Made by a program: the position numbers and the translations under genes
Assembly: GCA_949987565.1 (NCBI GenBank)
Contig: OX465119.1
Coordinates: forward strand, 13,184,578 to 13,248,577
Direction: 5' to 3'
DNA: 64,000 nucleotides
From: Luidia sarsii
Taxonomy: Eukaryota; Echinodermata; Asteroidea; Paxillosida; Luidiidae
Shown: piece by piece, positions 12,306-25,611 of the stretch
How positions within the stretch are numbered: the stretch's first letter is position 1
Layout of the letters: each line of letters opens with the position of its first letter
Notes under the pieces: generated by a model
What the model saw: the letters and a program-made list of their open reading frames with translations, nothing else
Database searches by the model: none
What the model was told of the DNA's origin: nothing

Positions 12306-13664
12306 ATGAACCCTCTCGACTCTCTCCGTCTTGAGTGGCTGAGAAGTCCCCGGGGGCCGAAGTTCAGCAAAACGCTCTCTCTGGAACTCCTGCGGTAGCT
12401 CCAGCAAATGTTAATTGCTCGGCATTGGCACAGGAAAATATTAACTGTGTAAATTGAGATGGAAATATCCAGAGACACTAGCGACGATGTCCATTCTAGA
12501 GTCCCCCCCCCACCCCTCACAAATGGAAGATTGTCGAGGAAAGAAGGAGGGTCTGTGTTGGTAGCTGATTATCCGTGTACATTTATATGGGGTAGGGACT
12601 ATTGAGGGGAGTTGGGGTGTGGCATGCATCCCACATTACCCAGGTCCTTGTCAGTGTCATTTGCTTTGTATGTTCACCGACCTCAAAGATTTTCAGCTCC
12701 GTACGCATTCGTCACTGTAGGTGTCGGTGCTCAATTAAACTGTCCCCCCTCCCAGCTTCCACCCTCCCCAATGACCTCCTCCCTCCTACTGTACCTCCCC
12801 CTCCCCCTCTCCCTCCCCCACCTCCCCCTCCTCCCTCCCTCCCCCACCTCCCACCTCCCCCTCCCCATCTCAGAAATGTCTAAAAGTCGAGACTAGATCG
12901 AGACTATTCGCAATCACCACGGTACAAATCACATCATTTCAACTGTATACTTTGAGGAAATTCTCAACTTGGATGGGCCGCAGCCCACTTCCTAAACAAC
13001 TCAGGTCTCTTGTCCTTGTTGGGAACTGCATGGAAAGATTTCCCCAGCTTTTTTCCCGCTGGCATTTTGACTTCCAAAAGCCTGGCAGTACACCATCGTT
13101 CAGCTCGCGAGTGTATAACTGCACGCAGTGTATACATGTAGTAGGGGTACATCCGTCCGGGCCCATGCGGGAGTTTTCCGTTGCGATGTCATACCCCCCG
13201 CAGTGACTAGCGGGCCATTCGAAAAGATGGCGGTTTGGGGGAACGCGAATTCGACCACGGAATTCCATGATTTTTCCCTCTTTATGAAACTCGTACAGTA
13301 GGTGAGTAGCACATACATGTAGGTAATTGTAGGTTGTTTTTAACACCCAATCAGATAAGCCAACATTTTTCTCTGGGTTTCATTCCCCTTAAAGGGTGCA
13401 CTCAAGCGATGTTACCCGCACACCAAGCCCGACCTGACCATCCGTCTAGATCAGGGTGATTGATGATAGCCCGCCACGAGAGGTTGAAATGATGAAAAAT
13501 GTAATGGCCCTGGAACCAGGAATTGAACATGAATCCTCCCTCATCACTGATGTTGCATACCCTTATTTCTGAAGGAGAACTTGTTTTTGCTGCACGTGTA
13601 CAAATTTATCGTGTTTAAGTGCGTTGGATAGGAATGTGTTTGTTATCATATGAATAACTACATA
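12306..13664. other. Non-coding sequence with a pyrimidine tract
   Basis: Includes a C/T tract at about 12770-12870. Overlapping frames on both strands around 12940-13346 show no recognisable domain and no splice-bounded exon. Confidence 0.4.
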
Positions 13665-13669
13665 TTAGC

Positions 13670-13865
13670 TGGTACATGTACTACACTGTACATACAACAT
13701 GTATGTGTACATTTGTACATTACCTTGTACGTGTACCAGCATTGTAGACTTTTGTAGCACACATACATGTACATTACCTTGTACATGTACCAGCATTGTA
13801 GACTTTTGTAGCACACATACATTACCTTGTACATGTACCAGCATCGTACACTTTTGTAGCCCACT
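13670..13865. repeat. About 60-bp tandem repeat with TACATGTA palindromes
   Basis: Three copies of a unit containing CCTTGTACATGTACCAGCAT and GTAGACTTTTGTAGCACACA. Each unit has self-complementary GTACATGTAC words. Confidence 0.85.
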
Positions 13866-13876
13866 CAATGAACATA

Positions 13877-14142
13877 TGTGACCCAGCACAACGACATGAG
13901 GAATATCCCACCAAAACACTTTTTGAGTAAACAACGCCTGAAGTTAAAGTACACTGTATCTTTACATTTCGATTACAAATCAATTGTCTTTTTCTTTTTT
14001 TTCCGGAAATTTTAAGTATTAGAGGATATTGTATTTTGATATCATTTGAAAGCTAATGGTATACATGTACTCTTTCACATCATTAGAAAACCTCAAAATC
14101 TCAAAACTGGGGTTATTCCTCATTATGCTGTGCCGGGTCACA
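13877..14142 (+). mobile_element. MITE with TGTGACCC terminal repeats and TA flanks, copy 1
   Basis: Starts TGTGACCCAGCACAACG and ends TGTGCCGGGTCACA, flanked on both sides by TA. Its longer, reverse-oriented relative is at 21567-21950. No coding frame. The TA flanks suggest a Tc1/mariner-type target (inference). Confidence 0.8.
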
Positions 14143-15529
14143 TATCCATAAATTCCATAACGCTAACAGTAGAAGTAAACTTTACTGATATATTGGGCAG
14201 GACTGTACAATTTACACGTACGTACCCGTACAGTGTACATGTACGTACAAGTGTACAATGTACATGTACATGTACTGTACACATGTACGTGTGCATACAG
14301 TGTACACGTAATAAACATGTAGACATTACATGTAGCCTACATCGCATAGAATTTAGACTCAAGCATGACATTCTCAGTTTAGTTTATTTATCATTTGAAT
14401 TTCTCCCAAAATGAGGGTGAACATCTGTTGACAACAGCAAGGAAGCAAGAGCAGATGTGGATGGCCAGTGTGTATCCATGCAAATAGCCAGAGGTCGCTG
14501 CACTTTTCTTGCCAATGTTTTTATTTCTCCACCACAACCAACTTTCTTATTCAATTTTTTGGTATTTGCTATCTTTTGCTATCTACACACTGTACACTGT
14601 ACGGTACGTGTACAGGGCTTGAAACAAAAGGAGCCCGATCGCCCTCGCACTCCTCCGCGCTCCTTTATGTTTTCCAAGGAGAGCAAAAAAAACCGCTCCC
14701 TACAAATTTAACGAGAGCATTATGATTTTTTTAAAACCGTGAAAGTTTCATCACCTTTGTTAAATTTTATTCACATGAGTTAAAAGTGCAAATGTTTTCG
14801 TGTCAGAAATTTAAGACATTTGCCAACCAAAACTGCTCCATAAACGGCTTTTGGGACCGTACTCGTCGTCGTGATTTACGTTGAGTTGAGGCTGATCGTT
14901 TGTCGATCGTGGTGGAGATTGCGTGCTGTCCAGTGTGTGCACTCGGCACGTGTACGTATGCAATGATTAGTAGACTTCCGCCAGCCCTTACAGTTGTTTT
15001 CTAACAAATAAACTTATGTTTATTACATTTATACCAGCAATATTTCAAATGCGCAGTATAAAATGAATTAGATAAGAATAGTAATGATTAAACACTTAAA
15101 ATATAACAAAACTCTCCAAAAACAAATGAAGCAAATACAAATACAAACTGATGATATGTTAATTAGTTTGAATCAAGGGCAAGAGATGATCAAACTTACA
15201 TGAAAAAAAACACCTTACAGGTTAAAAGCAGTCTCAAAAAGATTAATGAGATTAATTAAAATGCGACAGAAAAATGGTGCAAACTGGTTTACTGACTGAA
15301 AGGACCAAAATACAAATCTCAAAAATTTAGAGAGAACCCAGAAGGACTTTTCTCAAAGGCAGAATCGTCAATTAAATGCAGAACATTTGATGATTTCATG
15401 CATAATGAATAATTTTCTCCTTGTATGGTATTTATTCCTCATTTATTTCCCATCTTTAATTTCCATGTTATAGACTGTTTGACCTTTCGCACCCTGAATT
15501 TACTTCTTGTTTGTTTTCCTTGGCCAAAT
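14143..15529. other. Non-coding sequence with TACATGTA cluster
   Basis: Dense GTACATGTAC/GTACGTAC words at 14215-14312, then AT-rich sequence. A degraded arm of the palindromic MITE sits at about 15290-15365. No exon recognised. Confidence 0.45.
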
Positions 15530-15532
15530 AAA

Positions 15533-15534
15533 TG

Positions 15535-15566
<32 letters not shown>
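15533..15566 (+). repeat. (ATA)n microsatellite
   Basis: About eleven ATA triplets. Confidence 0.9.
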
Positions 15567-15640
15567 CCAAATATTGACTTCTGTCAATTATGAGGTCAGT
15601 GTGTACATGTATGGTATGCATCATCCTGCCCATTCTAGAG

Positions 15641-15774
15641 TGGATTTCAGAAAGCCAGTACGATTCATCGTAACTCAACTTACGATTGATAACCTATCGC
15701 AAGTTGTGATGGTTTCTCTGCATCGCTAATTGCCTTGCGATGGATCGTAAGCTACGATGAGTTTGGTGAAATTG
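15641..15774 (+). mobile_element. MITE-like repeat TGGATTTCAxAAAGCC, copy 1
   Basis: Shares TGGATTTCAGAAAGCC, GTAACTCAACTTACGAT, TTGCGATGGATCGTAAG and GATGAGTTTGGTGAAAT with 40072-40213. The ends (GGATTTCA and TGAAAT) are inverted repeats and the interior is partly self-complementary. Confidence 0.65.
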
Positions 15775-16167
15775 TCTGCTGGATGTACATGTACATGTAC
15801 TACATACATGTGTGTTTACATTTTAGCCTTTATCTTCACCCGTAAGAATTAATTTCATTCTGCTCTTGAGAAATGTTCTGCTTGGATCTCTTAACGCCTC
15901 TGCCTCTACTTTTCTGAGATTTACATTTTTTGTCATTTTTGTCAGTAAGCAGTTGCCAACCTTTTTTTCTGCATTGCTCCAAAGAACTCATTTCCGCCCC
16001 TGGAGACAAAAAAAAACAAGATAGTGTCGACCCATCTTTCAGTACCCCGCGAATAATCAGTGGATATAATAATAACGTCGGCGGTGCAGTCAATTTTTAT
16101 GCGGCCTGTGTGGAAGATGAATTTTAATCAGAAAGGACACACACACATTACTCGTATGCAAACTAAA

Positions 16168-16199
16168 TGAGAGAGGGAAAGAGAGAGAGGAGGGGGAGT

Positions 16200-16232
<33 letters not shown>

Positions 16233-16246
16233 GGGAGGGGAAGGAG
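16168..16246 (+). repeat. GA-rich tract
   Basis: Almost pure A/G with short GAGAGA runs. Confidence 0.85.
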
Positions 16247-19200
16247 AAATTATAATATTTGGCAGTGTGTGTGGCATTATACACAGCTAAACAGGGGATA
16301 GGGTTGTGTCAGTAATTGGGCAGCCAAGCGTTGAGTAGCAAGCACGACTGGCGGTGAATAAGTGCATTAGCTTCCCTCCCGCGCAAACTCCTCGGTGACG
16401 GCGGCCATGACGGCAGCGGTGTCGACCAAAGCCTTCCCGGCCTCGACCCTTTCCCCTCTCCAACTAGGCGGCACATTTGCATGTGCGATTTCCCTGGTAC
16501 CCCTCGTTTATCCCAATTTGTTTTCACCCTGCTTTTCAATGTATTTTCATTTTTCATGACTGGTGCCCTTGGCTGGCTGGTAGCTCACTCGTGGAGAAGA
16601 TATCGTTTGGCAGTTGGGGCATAGCCCATCCCTCCTTTTCCTTCCCCCTCTCTGTCTATCTCTCTGTACATGTCTGTTTCACTCCCACTCTTCCTCTCTC
16701 TTCTTTCTGCGAGGGAAAAGCATACCGACCACAATGAACTCACTTGTGTTAAGAATGTGGATCTTGTTGAGAAGTGCGGTGTGAGAATGTTGATCCTGTT
16801 AGATTTGCACTCGCTATGTAAAGATATGGACTCGCGTGTCATCGTAGAGCAACTTTGAAAACTGATAACTACGTGTACGACCACCACTTCCATGTACATA
16901 TAAACTGCCTAAGATGTGTGATCTTTGGAGGGAAAAAAAACGATGATCAAAAGATCTCCAAATTGACTGCAGTACTCTGATACTCAACGTCGGATGTTTT
17001 GTCAAATACCTGTAGAAACTGTCTTGTGAATGTGGTTTGAAACCCGAGTTGGAACCTGCGAAATTTGATGCAGTGCTTCCACATCAACACATGTACATGT
17101 ACATGTTCTAGCCCATTGTGCGTTCGCATTGTACTCGCACATGTCGCCACTGACTGAGTGATGCACATCAGATCACTTGAAGTGCTCACACTCCGGTGTG
17201 AGCATCTTGGGTAACGTGGCCAGCAGGAGGACAATCGATCATATATCCATGCATCCCGCTTGCTGAGACCATGTCCACATCTTTGTATGAGTAGGCCTAC
17301 ATCACCGTTTAATGATTCGCCCTGTGAATCCCTTGCCAATAGAATGTTAATCTCACACGCTTTTGTCAAGACCAGACTGGCACGTATGTATTGTATATGA
17401 GCCCTGCAGAATCAATGTTAACACCTTAATTTGTATCAATATGGGAGTTGTATAGCTGTAATGATGAATCTTTCTCACATAAAAGAATACCCGTGATATA
17501 CATGTATCAACATGTCTGCGACTAACTGCCTGACGCCTAAAACAATGGTGTTTTTGTTTCAGCATTTTTTTGTTTTTTCAACATTTCCAATTCCTTTGTT
17601 GCACCCATCTCTCTGTTGTTATTTTTTATGGGTCTGGCCATTTTAAGCCCCTGGGCAACTGGGCCATGTTTTTGATTTTTTTGTTGTTTTTGTTTTGTTT
17701 TGGAAATGGCCTGGTATGGAATAAATAGCAGCTAAAGATGATGTTATGTAACAGGCCTGTTCCATTCAAGCTGGGAGCATTAGTGCGGGTTGTAAACTTT
17801 GTACACTTATGTACATGTACATGTACATAATGGAGCTAATAATTGCCCAATATTCCAATTCAATTCAGCAAACATTTATTTTCATGCCCTGTACATACAT
17901 GTATGTAAATATTCATATATAAAAAAAATGAAAACAAATAAGGAAGAAACAAATGCAGAGTATGGGGCAGGTTTAAAAAAAGAAGAAAAAAAGCGGAGCT
18001 TGTATAGAATTGCCATAAACAAGAAAATATAATTATAACGACATCCAAATTGAAGCAATGCTATTATACAGTGTACAGTGGACAAAACAGTGGACAAGAC
18101 CGGAAAAACAACGAACGTGCAAAACAAAAACTTTGCGACAACAACAAAAATAGTGGAATTCGAATCACGATTCAAATTGCGATCGTAACAAACACGTTTA
18201 GGAGGATAGTTGGAATGCCCCTTTGAACAGCCAGCACTCCACCACCTGAGCTTTATAAAATAATTGCAGACAGTCAACTACATGTACACTGCACATGTAT
18301 ATTTCTTTTCCCATTCATTTTTTCCTTGTGCGTGTTTGTTTGAAAACTAGTCAACTAGTGCAGTGATCTCGCACGAGCATTTTTCAGATGCACGGACTTC
18401 TGGTGGGATGAAAGGTTTCAAAAAGTACGGTTTGGCAGTGAAGCGGGGAACATTGTACACGCACCACTGGCAGACATCAAGGAGGTCTTCTCAACCTTTG
18501 GCATTATCCCCTGTCATTCCACTCCCCGAATTGCCGCTTTTTTTTTTCTTTTTTTTTACATGCTGTCACTCTTTCGATTACTCATTGCACGCATTCCGTT
18601 ATTCCCCAAGTAATCATTAACAGTGTGTTTACTCCAGGTCTCTGCAGGGACTTGGAGTAGAGATGATGGTACCATTCAAATGTGTTTTCAGAATTATGGG
18701 TTGGTTGGGGTTTTTTTAAGCTAAGAGGAGTGTCATTGTTTTTTTATCATTGAAAAGTGCGGTACATGTACAGTAATACCTACATGTACATTGTATATTG
18801 TTATATTTTATTAACTTTGCCTGGATACCTTACATGTACATGTAGTTTCTTCTTCCCTGTCAAGACAGTACAGTCTACGTAGATATAGCATGCCAGTACA
18901 AACTCCACACAAAAGTCCTCTCGCGAAAATATTTTTGGGAAAAAATCCTGGTTGTCCTGTCTCAGAAATGATGAAAAACGTGGCCCCCCCTTAGAGAACA
19001 GGTCGACGCAGATCTTTGACGTGAAGATCCCAAATGCCAGTGTACCTGGTCCCATCTCCCACCCAACCATTTTCACGCAGGACTAGAGAAAGACGGCGAT
19101 TTGTGTTTGTTGATAGGACTGCTGAAGCATTGATCTCTGGCAGCAGTATTCAATCATCCAAATCTTTGGATTGCTGAACTGATTATCATACCAAAGAAGA

Positions 19201-20562
19201 AATTCTTATTTATTTTTCAGTCAATATCCGCGCGGTCTACCCGATGCACGTCGGCAGGCTGGATTATGGAGAGACAATGCTACGTTGCCCATTTTGCAGA
19301 ATAATTGCATAGATTATTAGGGGACCGGAGAAAAAGTCAATACTGCGTGGTGCGGGGAGGATTAGCAGAGCATGGGAGTGTCACTGCGGCATAGTAAGAG
19401 CAGTCAACAGAGAGATGACGGGGAAGGGAAAGATGGAAATAACAAGAAATTTCTGATTAGACTCCTAGCAGAGGGCGCGGCATATCTTGTCGATGATTGC
19501 TTCCACTCGACTACGGGTTGGTTGGCTGGACAGCTGCTGTGATGGCTATTGCTGCCTAGCAAGTCTGTCCTTTTTTTTTCCCAGTTGAGGAGTGGCGTGG
19601 GGGGGGGGAACCCACGTACGTAATTTGACCGCTGACTAATGGTTGATGGTGTCACCGTTCTTTGTCCGTTCTTCCTGGTTTTTCTCGGATTGACCAACAC
19701 CCCCCCAAAGCTGGCCACTCCAGCTCAACCAGACACCATCCAGCCCGGACTGACACCGTCCCCAGCTCCCTCCAGCCCCCCTCCCCTCTCCCCCTCCCCC
19801 CCCCCCCCTCCAGCCCTCCTGTATCCAGCATCCAGCCAATCGCACATGTGTGTACTCTAACGTGCACGCCACCCGTCCCCTATTAGGTCGCCTGTGCCAG
19901 TGATTAAGGAGTGTGGAATTTCACATCATTTTATAATGACTAAGTCAGAGAGAGAGAAAATCCTAGGTGGTCTTTGTGTGTTGCACAAGTCTGCCTGCCT
20001 GCCTGCTTCATGGTACATGTAGGCGGTTCCTCATTTAATTGATATGCACATGTAACTTAATACATGTATGTAATCATTTTTTCGAGCATATCATTAGTGT
20101 GCGTGTACATGTACATGTACATGTACATTACATTAGTGTGGTTGATGTACTGTACACAAGTGCAAGCAGATACATGTAGCATCTTCAGGTCTTTGCACAC
20201 ATAATAGGATTAATTACTTTACATGTTTCACTTTCAACGATAGTCTCACAGAGGAAAAACATGCAGTGCTCATGCAGTAATGATAGTTTGTTCTGGACCT
20301 ATTAGATGTACACTTTGTACAAACATGTAATGAAAAATAAAAGCCTTTATCCCAGGATTCTTGATAGAACCAGACAATGAGCTGGGTAAAAAATAGTTAT
20401 TGATATTTGTTTTGCCCAGTGTTTGTACAGGGCTACAATGTACTGTACATGTACATGTACTGTAAAGGGGTGTACGCACGCATGATGCATCGTCATTCTG
20501 AATTGGTTATGTGCACATTCAGTGTGTGGCCTTCACAGAACAGAAAAACAGCTGCCAAAACA
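16247..20562. other. Non-coding sequence, no gene seen
   Basis: Contains scattered GTACATGTAC words (e.g. 17094-17105, 17814-17827, 20104-20127), a C-rich stretch at about 19770-19815 and several poly-T runs. Open frames such as those at 17882-18277 lack domains and splice context. Confidence 0.4.
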
Positions 20563-20668
20563 TAAACCGTCTCTGGTTCAAGTCCCCGTCCAATCAAATT
20601 TTCTTTGCCTTTTTTCAAACCGTCTCTGGTTCAAGTCTCCATCCAGTCAAATTTTCTTTGCCTTTTTT
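20563..20668 (+). repeat. Two-copy tandem duplication, about 53 bp
   Basis: AAACCGTCTCTGGTTCAAGT and AAATTTTCTTTGCCTTTTTT occur twice in succession with a few substitutions. Confidence 0.85.
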
Positions 20669-21566
20669 TCCCCACAACTGTTCACTCGTCAGATTTTCCG
20701 CTACAGGCCTATTTGATTGATATAAATATACATTTACATGAACATATCAATTTCGTTAACAATTTGTAAATGACTCATCTGTTTTGTCGTGTCAATCGTG
20801 AGAAGGGTATCCAAGATTGGGAAAAATAAAATGACGTGCTAATGAAAACTGAAATCTAATTTTCACAAATTTGGCAGTTTTTGAAAGAGAACATTACCAG
20901 AACTTTAAAAACTTGAACAAGACGGATAGATTTTTATTGTTAAAAAAAATATGTGTCGGACTTTTCATGGGGACATGCTCATGAATACAAATTGGCTTCA
21001 CTTTCGGTTTCACGTTGAACAAGAAAAGTGCATGAAGAAGAAATTTCAGAATACAAGCACGTGCAATTTGTTTTTTTTTTTTCAGTTTTGACGTGATGCC
21101 CACAGCTCTAAGGCCTCAACTTAACACGGTCATATGCAATGTGATGGTTGTAGTCAGCCATAGTAAAACTTGATTACAGAAGTCAATGATTTATCGGAAA
21201 GTGAGAGTCAAAGTTGAGACACGATATGACTCATTGGAGCCAATCTGCAAATACCGGCAGAATTCTTTGGTTGTTTTTCTTTACAATAAGAGAAGTTGGC
21301 AACAGTTGTCTTCGCTGTTTGCATGACGGCGTATCCTGTTATAATGTTTTGTCGTCCAAACTGTTTGCAGTGTCATCAATCAGTTCAGCGGGAATGCAGG
21401 CTTGGAACTTTTGTTTTTGAGATGAGAGCAGTCAAGATTTCATTGGATGTTTTGTTTTGTTTTGGGGGATTTGGGGGATTTTTATTATTATTTTTTTTTT
21501 TTGAGGGGGGGGGGGAGGTTGCATTCTGTAAAAAAAAATGCTATAGCCACCCAGCCCGCTGTTATA

Positions 21567-21950
21567 TGTGACCCGGCTCAGCATAAAGAGGAATAACCCC
21601 CACTTTTAAAATTTTGAGATTTTCTAATGATGTATACCATTAGCTTTCAAATGATATCAAAATTATTTCCGCGTGAACTTTGTTATAAATAGTACAAGGG
21701 GACTTTGCTCGTTCATTTAGTACCGAACACAATATAGCAGCACCATTCTAACTCCTCGAAAGCGGCCATTGAAAAAGGCAGGAACTTTACAGAAAAATCA
21801 TTTGAACATAATATCCTCCAATACATTAACTTTCCGAAAATAAAAAAAATAAAAATCTTTTATCGACTTGAGAAGATACTTTGACTACAGGCGTTGTTTA
21901 CTCGAAAAGTGTTTTGGTGGGATATTCCTCAAGTCGCTGTGCGGGTCACA
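21567..21950 (-). mobile_element. MITE with TGTGACCC terminal repeats and TA flanks, copy 2
   Basis: Starts TGTGACCCGGCTCAGC and ends GTCGCTGTGCGGGTCACA, with TA on both sides. It is the reverse of 13877-14142 and carries about 120 bp of extra interior (around 21690-21820), so copy 1 may be an internal-deletion form. Confidence 0.8.
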
Positions 21951-22285
21951 TATGAGCATGCTTGGCTCTTCTCAGAGCCACACACCTTCCTTCTCAATCT
22001 CAAGATGACTCATGTGGTGTCACCAGCAAACTGTCCACACTGTGATCACACCATGTGAACTGCAAGACTGATTCAAAGGGGTTGATGCATCCGTGTACAT
22101 GTACATGTACCGGTACATGGGCACTGCTACTTGTACTAGTACTACATGTTTCTGTGCATACACACCCTACGTATGTGTACACATCGTGCGGATGCCATAA
22201 AGAAAGGAAAGAGATGAGAGTTAGGTCAACCAAACATGATTCCTGAATGATGAATAGGCTCCTGAATCTGTGCGGGAAAACACAC

Positions 22286-22593
22286 ATTGGGAAAAAAAGA
22301 GAGAGAGAGAGGGAGAGAGAGACGGAAGGGGGAGGGGATAGATAGAGAGAGGGAGAGACAGAGACGGGGAGAGAGAGGGGGACAGAGACAGAGAGAGGGG
22401 AGGAGAGAGGAGGGGAGGGAGAGACAGAGACAGACAGGGGAGAGGGAGAGACAGAGACAGGGAGAGACAGAGACGGGGAGAGAGAGGGAGAGACAGAGAT
22501 AGAGGTGTGAGAGAGACAGAGACAGTGGATAGAGAGAGGGAGAGACAGAAAGAGAGGGGAGGGAGAGAGTAGAGAGAGGGAGAGAGAGATAGC

Positions 22594-22643
<50 letters not shown>

Positions 22644-22760
22644 CAGAGACAGTGGATAGAGAGAGGGAGAGACAGAAAGAGAGGGGAGGGAGAGAGGAGA
22701 GAGAGAGGGAGGGAGAGAGAGAGAGCGAGAGAGAGGGGTGGAGAGGAGGAGAGACAGAGC

Positions 22761-22810
<50 letters not shown>

Positions 22811-22915
22811 GAGAGGGGGGATGGAGAGGGGGAGAGAGAGGGATGGAGAGGGGGAGAGACAGAGCGAGAGAGAGATGGAGAGGGGGGAGAAAGAGAGAGA
22901 GAGAGAGAGATGCAG
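22286..22915 (+). repeat. Long purine tract with GAGACAGAGACAG sub-repeats
   Basis: About 630 bp of almost pure purine on the + strand with scattered C and T. A sub-unit GAGACAGAGACAGTGGATAG and its following ~60 bp appears twice (about 22510 and 22635). The 262- and 323-residue minus-strand frames here are low-complexity artefacts. Confidence 0.9.
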
Positions 22916-23314
22916 TTGGAGAGTGACCCAGCAGTCCAGACAGAGCCCAAACTTTGATGATCCAATAACAATATATGGAGGCTAATTTATGCCTCTGTAT
23001 AGGCCCCAATTATACGCTCTGTCGGGCCCTGTCAAGGTCCCAACCCCTCTGCCATTGTTGAGCGGAGCGTGGGTGAGCCGTTTCTGTTTGCTCAAAAGCC
23101 TGCCCTGGACACGATCCCCTACACACATCTAATCTGGTAAAAATCACAGTGCTGAGCCAAGCCTCTCTTCTTCTTTTTTTTCATCGGTAATTTGAATTTG
23201 GTAAAGCACCGTTGGAATTTTTTGCCCCCTGCGATCGGAGGGAGGATAGGATTATGCCGAGAGTCTCTGAGAAGCAGTGAGGGGAAGCAAAAGTGCAGGA
23301 GGTGTCTACCGGTA

Positions 23315-23662
23315 TGCCAGGGTTCCAAAGAATAGCATCCGTACGTTGTCTGATCCAACATATGCATGAAATAGCACACCTGTGAAAATTTCAGCTCAAT
23401 CCGACAACCGAGTCTCGAGAAAGACGCTTCATTTGTTTCGCGAAAATGCAGCATTCAACGCCGTACTGTTCCGAAAAATAGTTTAGACCTCGGTGAGACG
23501 TAAACTTTTTCTTTTACTAATTTCTCCCAAAATACAACAAAATAGGCAGAAATATTTCAGAGAGAGGTTTCTACTATAGCCATCTTCAGACTGTATATGT
23601 TTTATGTAAATCTGTGAACATATCTGTTTTTCGATCTTACCAATGTTGTGTAGGGGTTTTAA
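23315..23662 (-). mobile_element. TTAA-flanked MITE, copy 1
   Basis: Matches 38022-38401 in reverse: GATCCAACATATGCATGAAA, GAGTCTCGAGAAAGACGCTT, CGCGAAAATGCAGCATTCAA, and the end CCAATGTTGTGTAGGGGTTT then TAA. The left terminus is degraded. Confidence 0.75.
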
Positions 23663-23827
23663 TAACAAGAAACTTCGTCCTTGTTTAACCCTATCTGCAC
23701 TGGTGGTGGGCTGGTAGGACTCCCTCTATAGTTTTGGTGACTGCATCCCGACCGCTGTGGATGTGGGATTCCCGCTTCATGATTTTTTTTCCTGACGTCT
23801 TGCGCACATTTTGATACCTAATTATTT

Positions 23828-23851
23828 ACCAATGTTGTGTAGGGGCTTTAA
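23828..23851. mobile_element. Solo terminus of the TTAA MITE
   Basis: ACCAATGTTGTGTAGGGGCT then TTAA, with no matching interior on the left. Confidence 0.6.
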
Positions 23852-24040
23852 GCTGGTACCGGCCAGGAGAGTGATGAGTATCACTCTGATAAAAGGTTTC
23901 GCTAGGACTAGATCCAACACAATCAATCAGCAAGGGGAGGTTAGCTGTGTTGGTGTTGTCTGGGCATGTCCAGCCTGTCTATCGCCCCTTTCGACTATGC
24001 TGAAGAAACTCCATTGTAAGTGTCCATGGGAAGTGAAAAG

Positions 24041-24083
24041 CTATGTTTTTTTTTTTTTTTTTTTTTTTTTTTTGGGGGGGGGT
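24041..24083 (+). repeat. Poly-T / poly-G junction
   Basis: About 31 T residues followed directly by about 9 G residues. Confidence 0.95.
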
Positions 24084-24530
24084 TGTTCAGGACTGCATGT
24101 CTGGTTCGCAGATAAGTAGTCTTGAATCCAGTGAATCGGAGAGGTGGGCTGGGGGAAAAAAGCAAAAAGAAAAACAAGAATGAAGCAAGTCAGTTGTAAT
24201 GCCGGGACAGAGCTTGTAATCTCCGGTCCTTCAGTAACGCGGTAAACGTGCCAACAATACCCTTTTGCTTGCACTCCTGTGTTTACCCAGAAACGGTACT
24301 TAGCACACCTCTTCAATAATACTCAACCCGAGGAGATCCTTACCTACAATGAACGCAGGAGAATCTGGAGCCTTTCACGGTCCCTCCAGTGGGGTATTAC
24401 AGGAGTGGGCGGTGCTGGTGCTGGTGCTGGTGCTGGTGGTGGTGGCTGTCGAAATTGTTGATTTTGAGAAAGGGAAGTGTAGGATTGGTGTAACCCAATA
24501 CCTTTGTGTTGACGTTTGAGCTGGTTTTAG

Positions 24531-24730
24531 NNNNNNNNNNNNNNNNNNNNNNNNNNNNNNNNNNNNNNNNNNNNNNNNNNNNNNNNNNNNNNNNNNNNNN
24601 NNNNNNNNNNNNNNNNNNNNNNNNNNNNNNNNNNNNNNNNNNNNNNNNNNNNNNNNNNNNNNNNNNNNNNNNNNNNNNNNNNNNNNNNNNNNNNNNNNNN
24701 NNNNNNNNNNNNNNNNNNNNNNNNNNNNNN
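24531..24730. other. Assembly gap (200 N)
   Basis: Exactly 200 N, which suggests a fixed-size scaffold gap. A (CA)n run lies just to the right. A missing exon inside the gap cannot be excluded. Confidence 0.99.
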
Positions 24731-25106
24731 CAGGCACCCCCCCCCCCACCACACACACACACACAACACACACACAACCACCACCATCATCACCATCGCT
24801 GCAACTACATGTACAGTACCACCAGTGCCACCGCCAGCACTTGCCAGTTGTTTTTGCAAGCACTTGTCTGCACGCTGTGGGGCCAAAGTCCGAGGAAGGT
24901 TCAACACCTATCTGTCTCCCTAAGAGCAAGCGGGAGAGGGAAGGAGGGAGGGAGCGAGGGAGGAAGGGAGAGGGACGGTTGCGCTCGGGCATTTGCCCCA
25001 TTTACTGACTCGTGAGTCAACAAATTTCCCGTGAGATTCTTGCAGCAGGAATGAGTGAGTTCTGCCTCCCACTGGATAGATATTGCCATTTCCTAATGCC
25101 CATTCA

Positions 25107-25227
25107 TTCCCTCTCTCTCTCCCACCCCCCCTCTCTCTCTCTCTCTCCCACCCCCCCCCTCTCTCTCTCCCTCTCCCACCCCCCTCTCTCTCTCTCCCTC
25201 TCCCCCTCTCTCTCCCACCCCCCCCCC

Positions 25228-25306
<79 letters not shown>
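25107..25306 (+). repeat. (CT)n microsatellite and C-rich spacers
   Basis: CT dinucleotide runs separated by CCCACCCCCC blocks, ending in an uninterrupted (CT)n of about 80 bp. Confidence 0.95.
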
Positions 25307-25307
<1 letters not shown>

Positions 25308-25611
25308 GGCACCAATAAAGAGCTTCCTAAAGTAAAGAGCTTCATGGGAGATTGGAAGCAGTGGACAATGCAAATAGGATTTATACTGGTACTAACATGC
25401 GTGTAAAAGGAGTTAAAGGACCCCCTATACTAGATATCCATGTATCCCACTAGTTGTAGCATTTGATGGCCATGGGCCCAGCACTGCCATTGTGCCACCA
25501 GTTGATTTATGAAGCTGGGTGACTCAAACAAGCTCTCACCTAACCTTCCCCAGGCATATGGTAGATCACTGGACAATGTCTGAATGCTACAGTTTTTCTT
25601 CAACTCAGCTG

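Noticed and set aside
22000..23009. Minus-strand frames of 262 and 323 codons
   Set aside because: Most of each frame is Ser/Leu/Pro from a purine tract; the short unique ends show no domain or signal.
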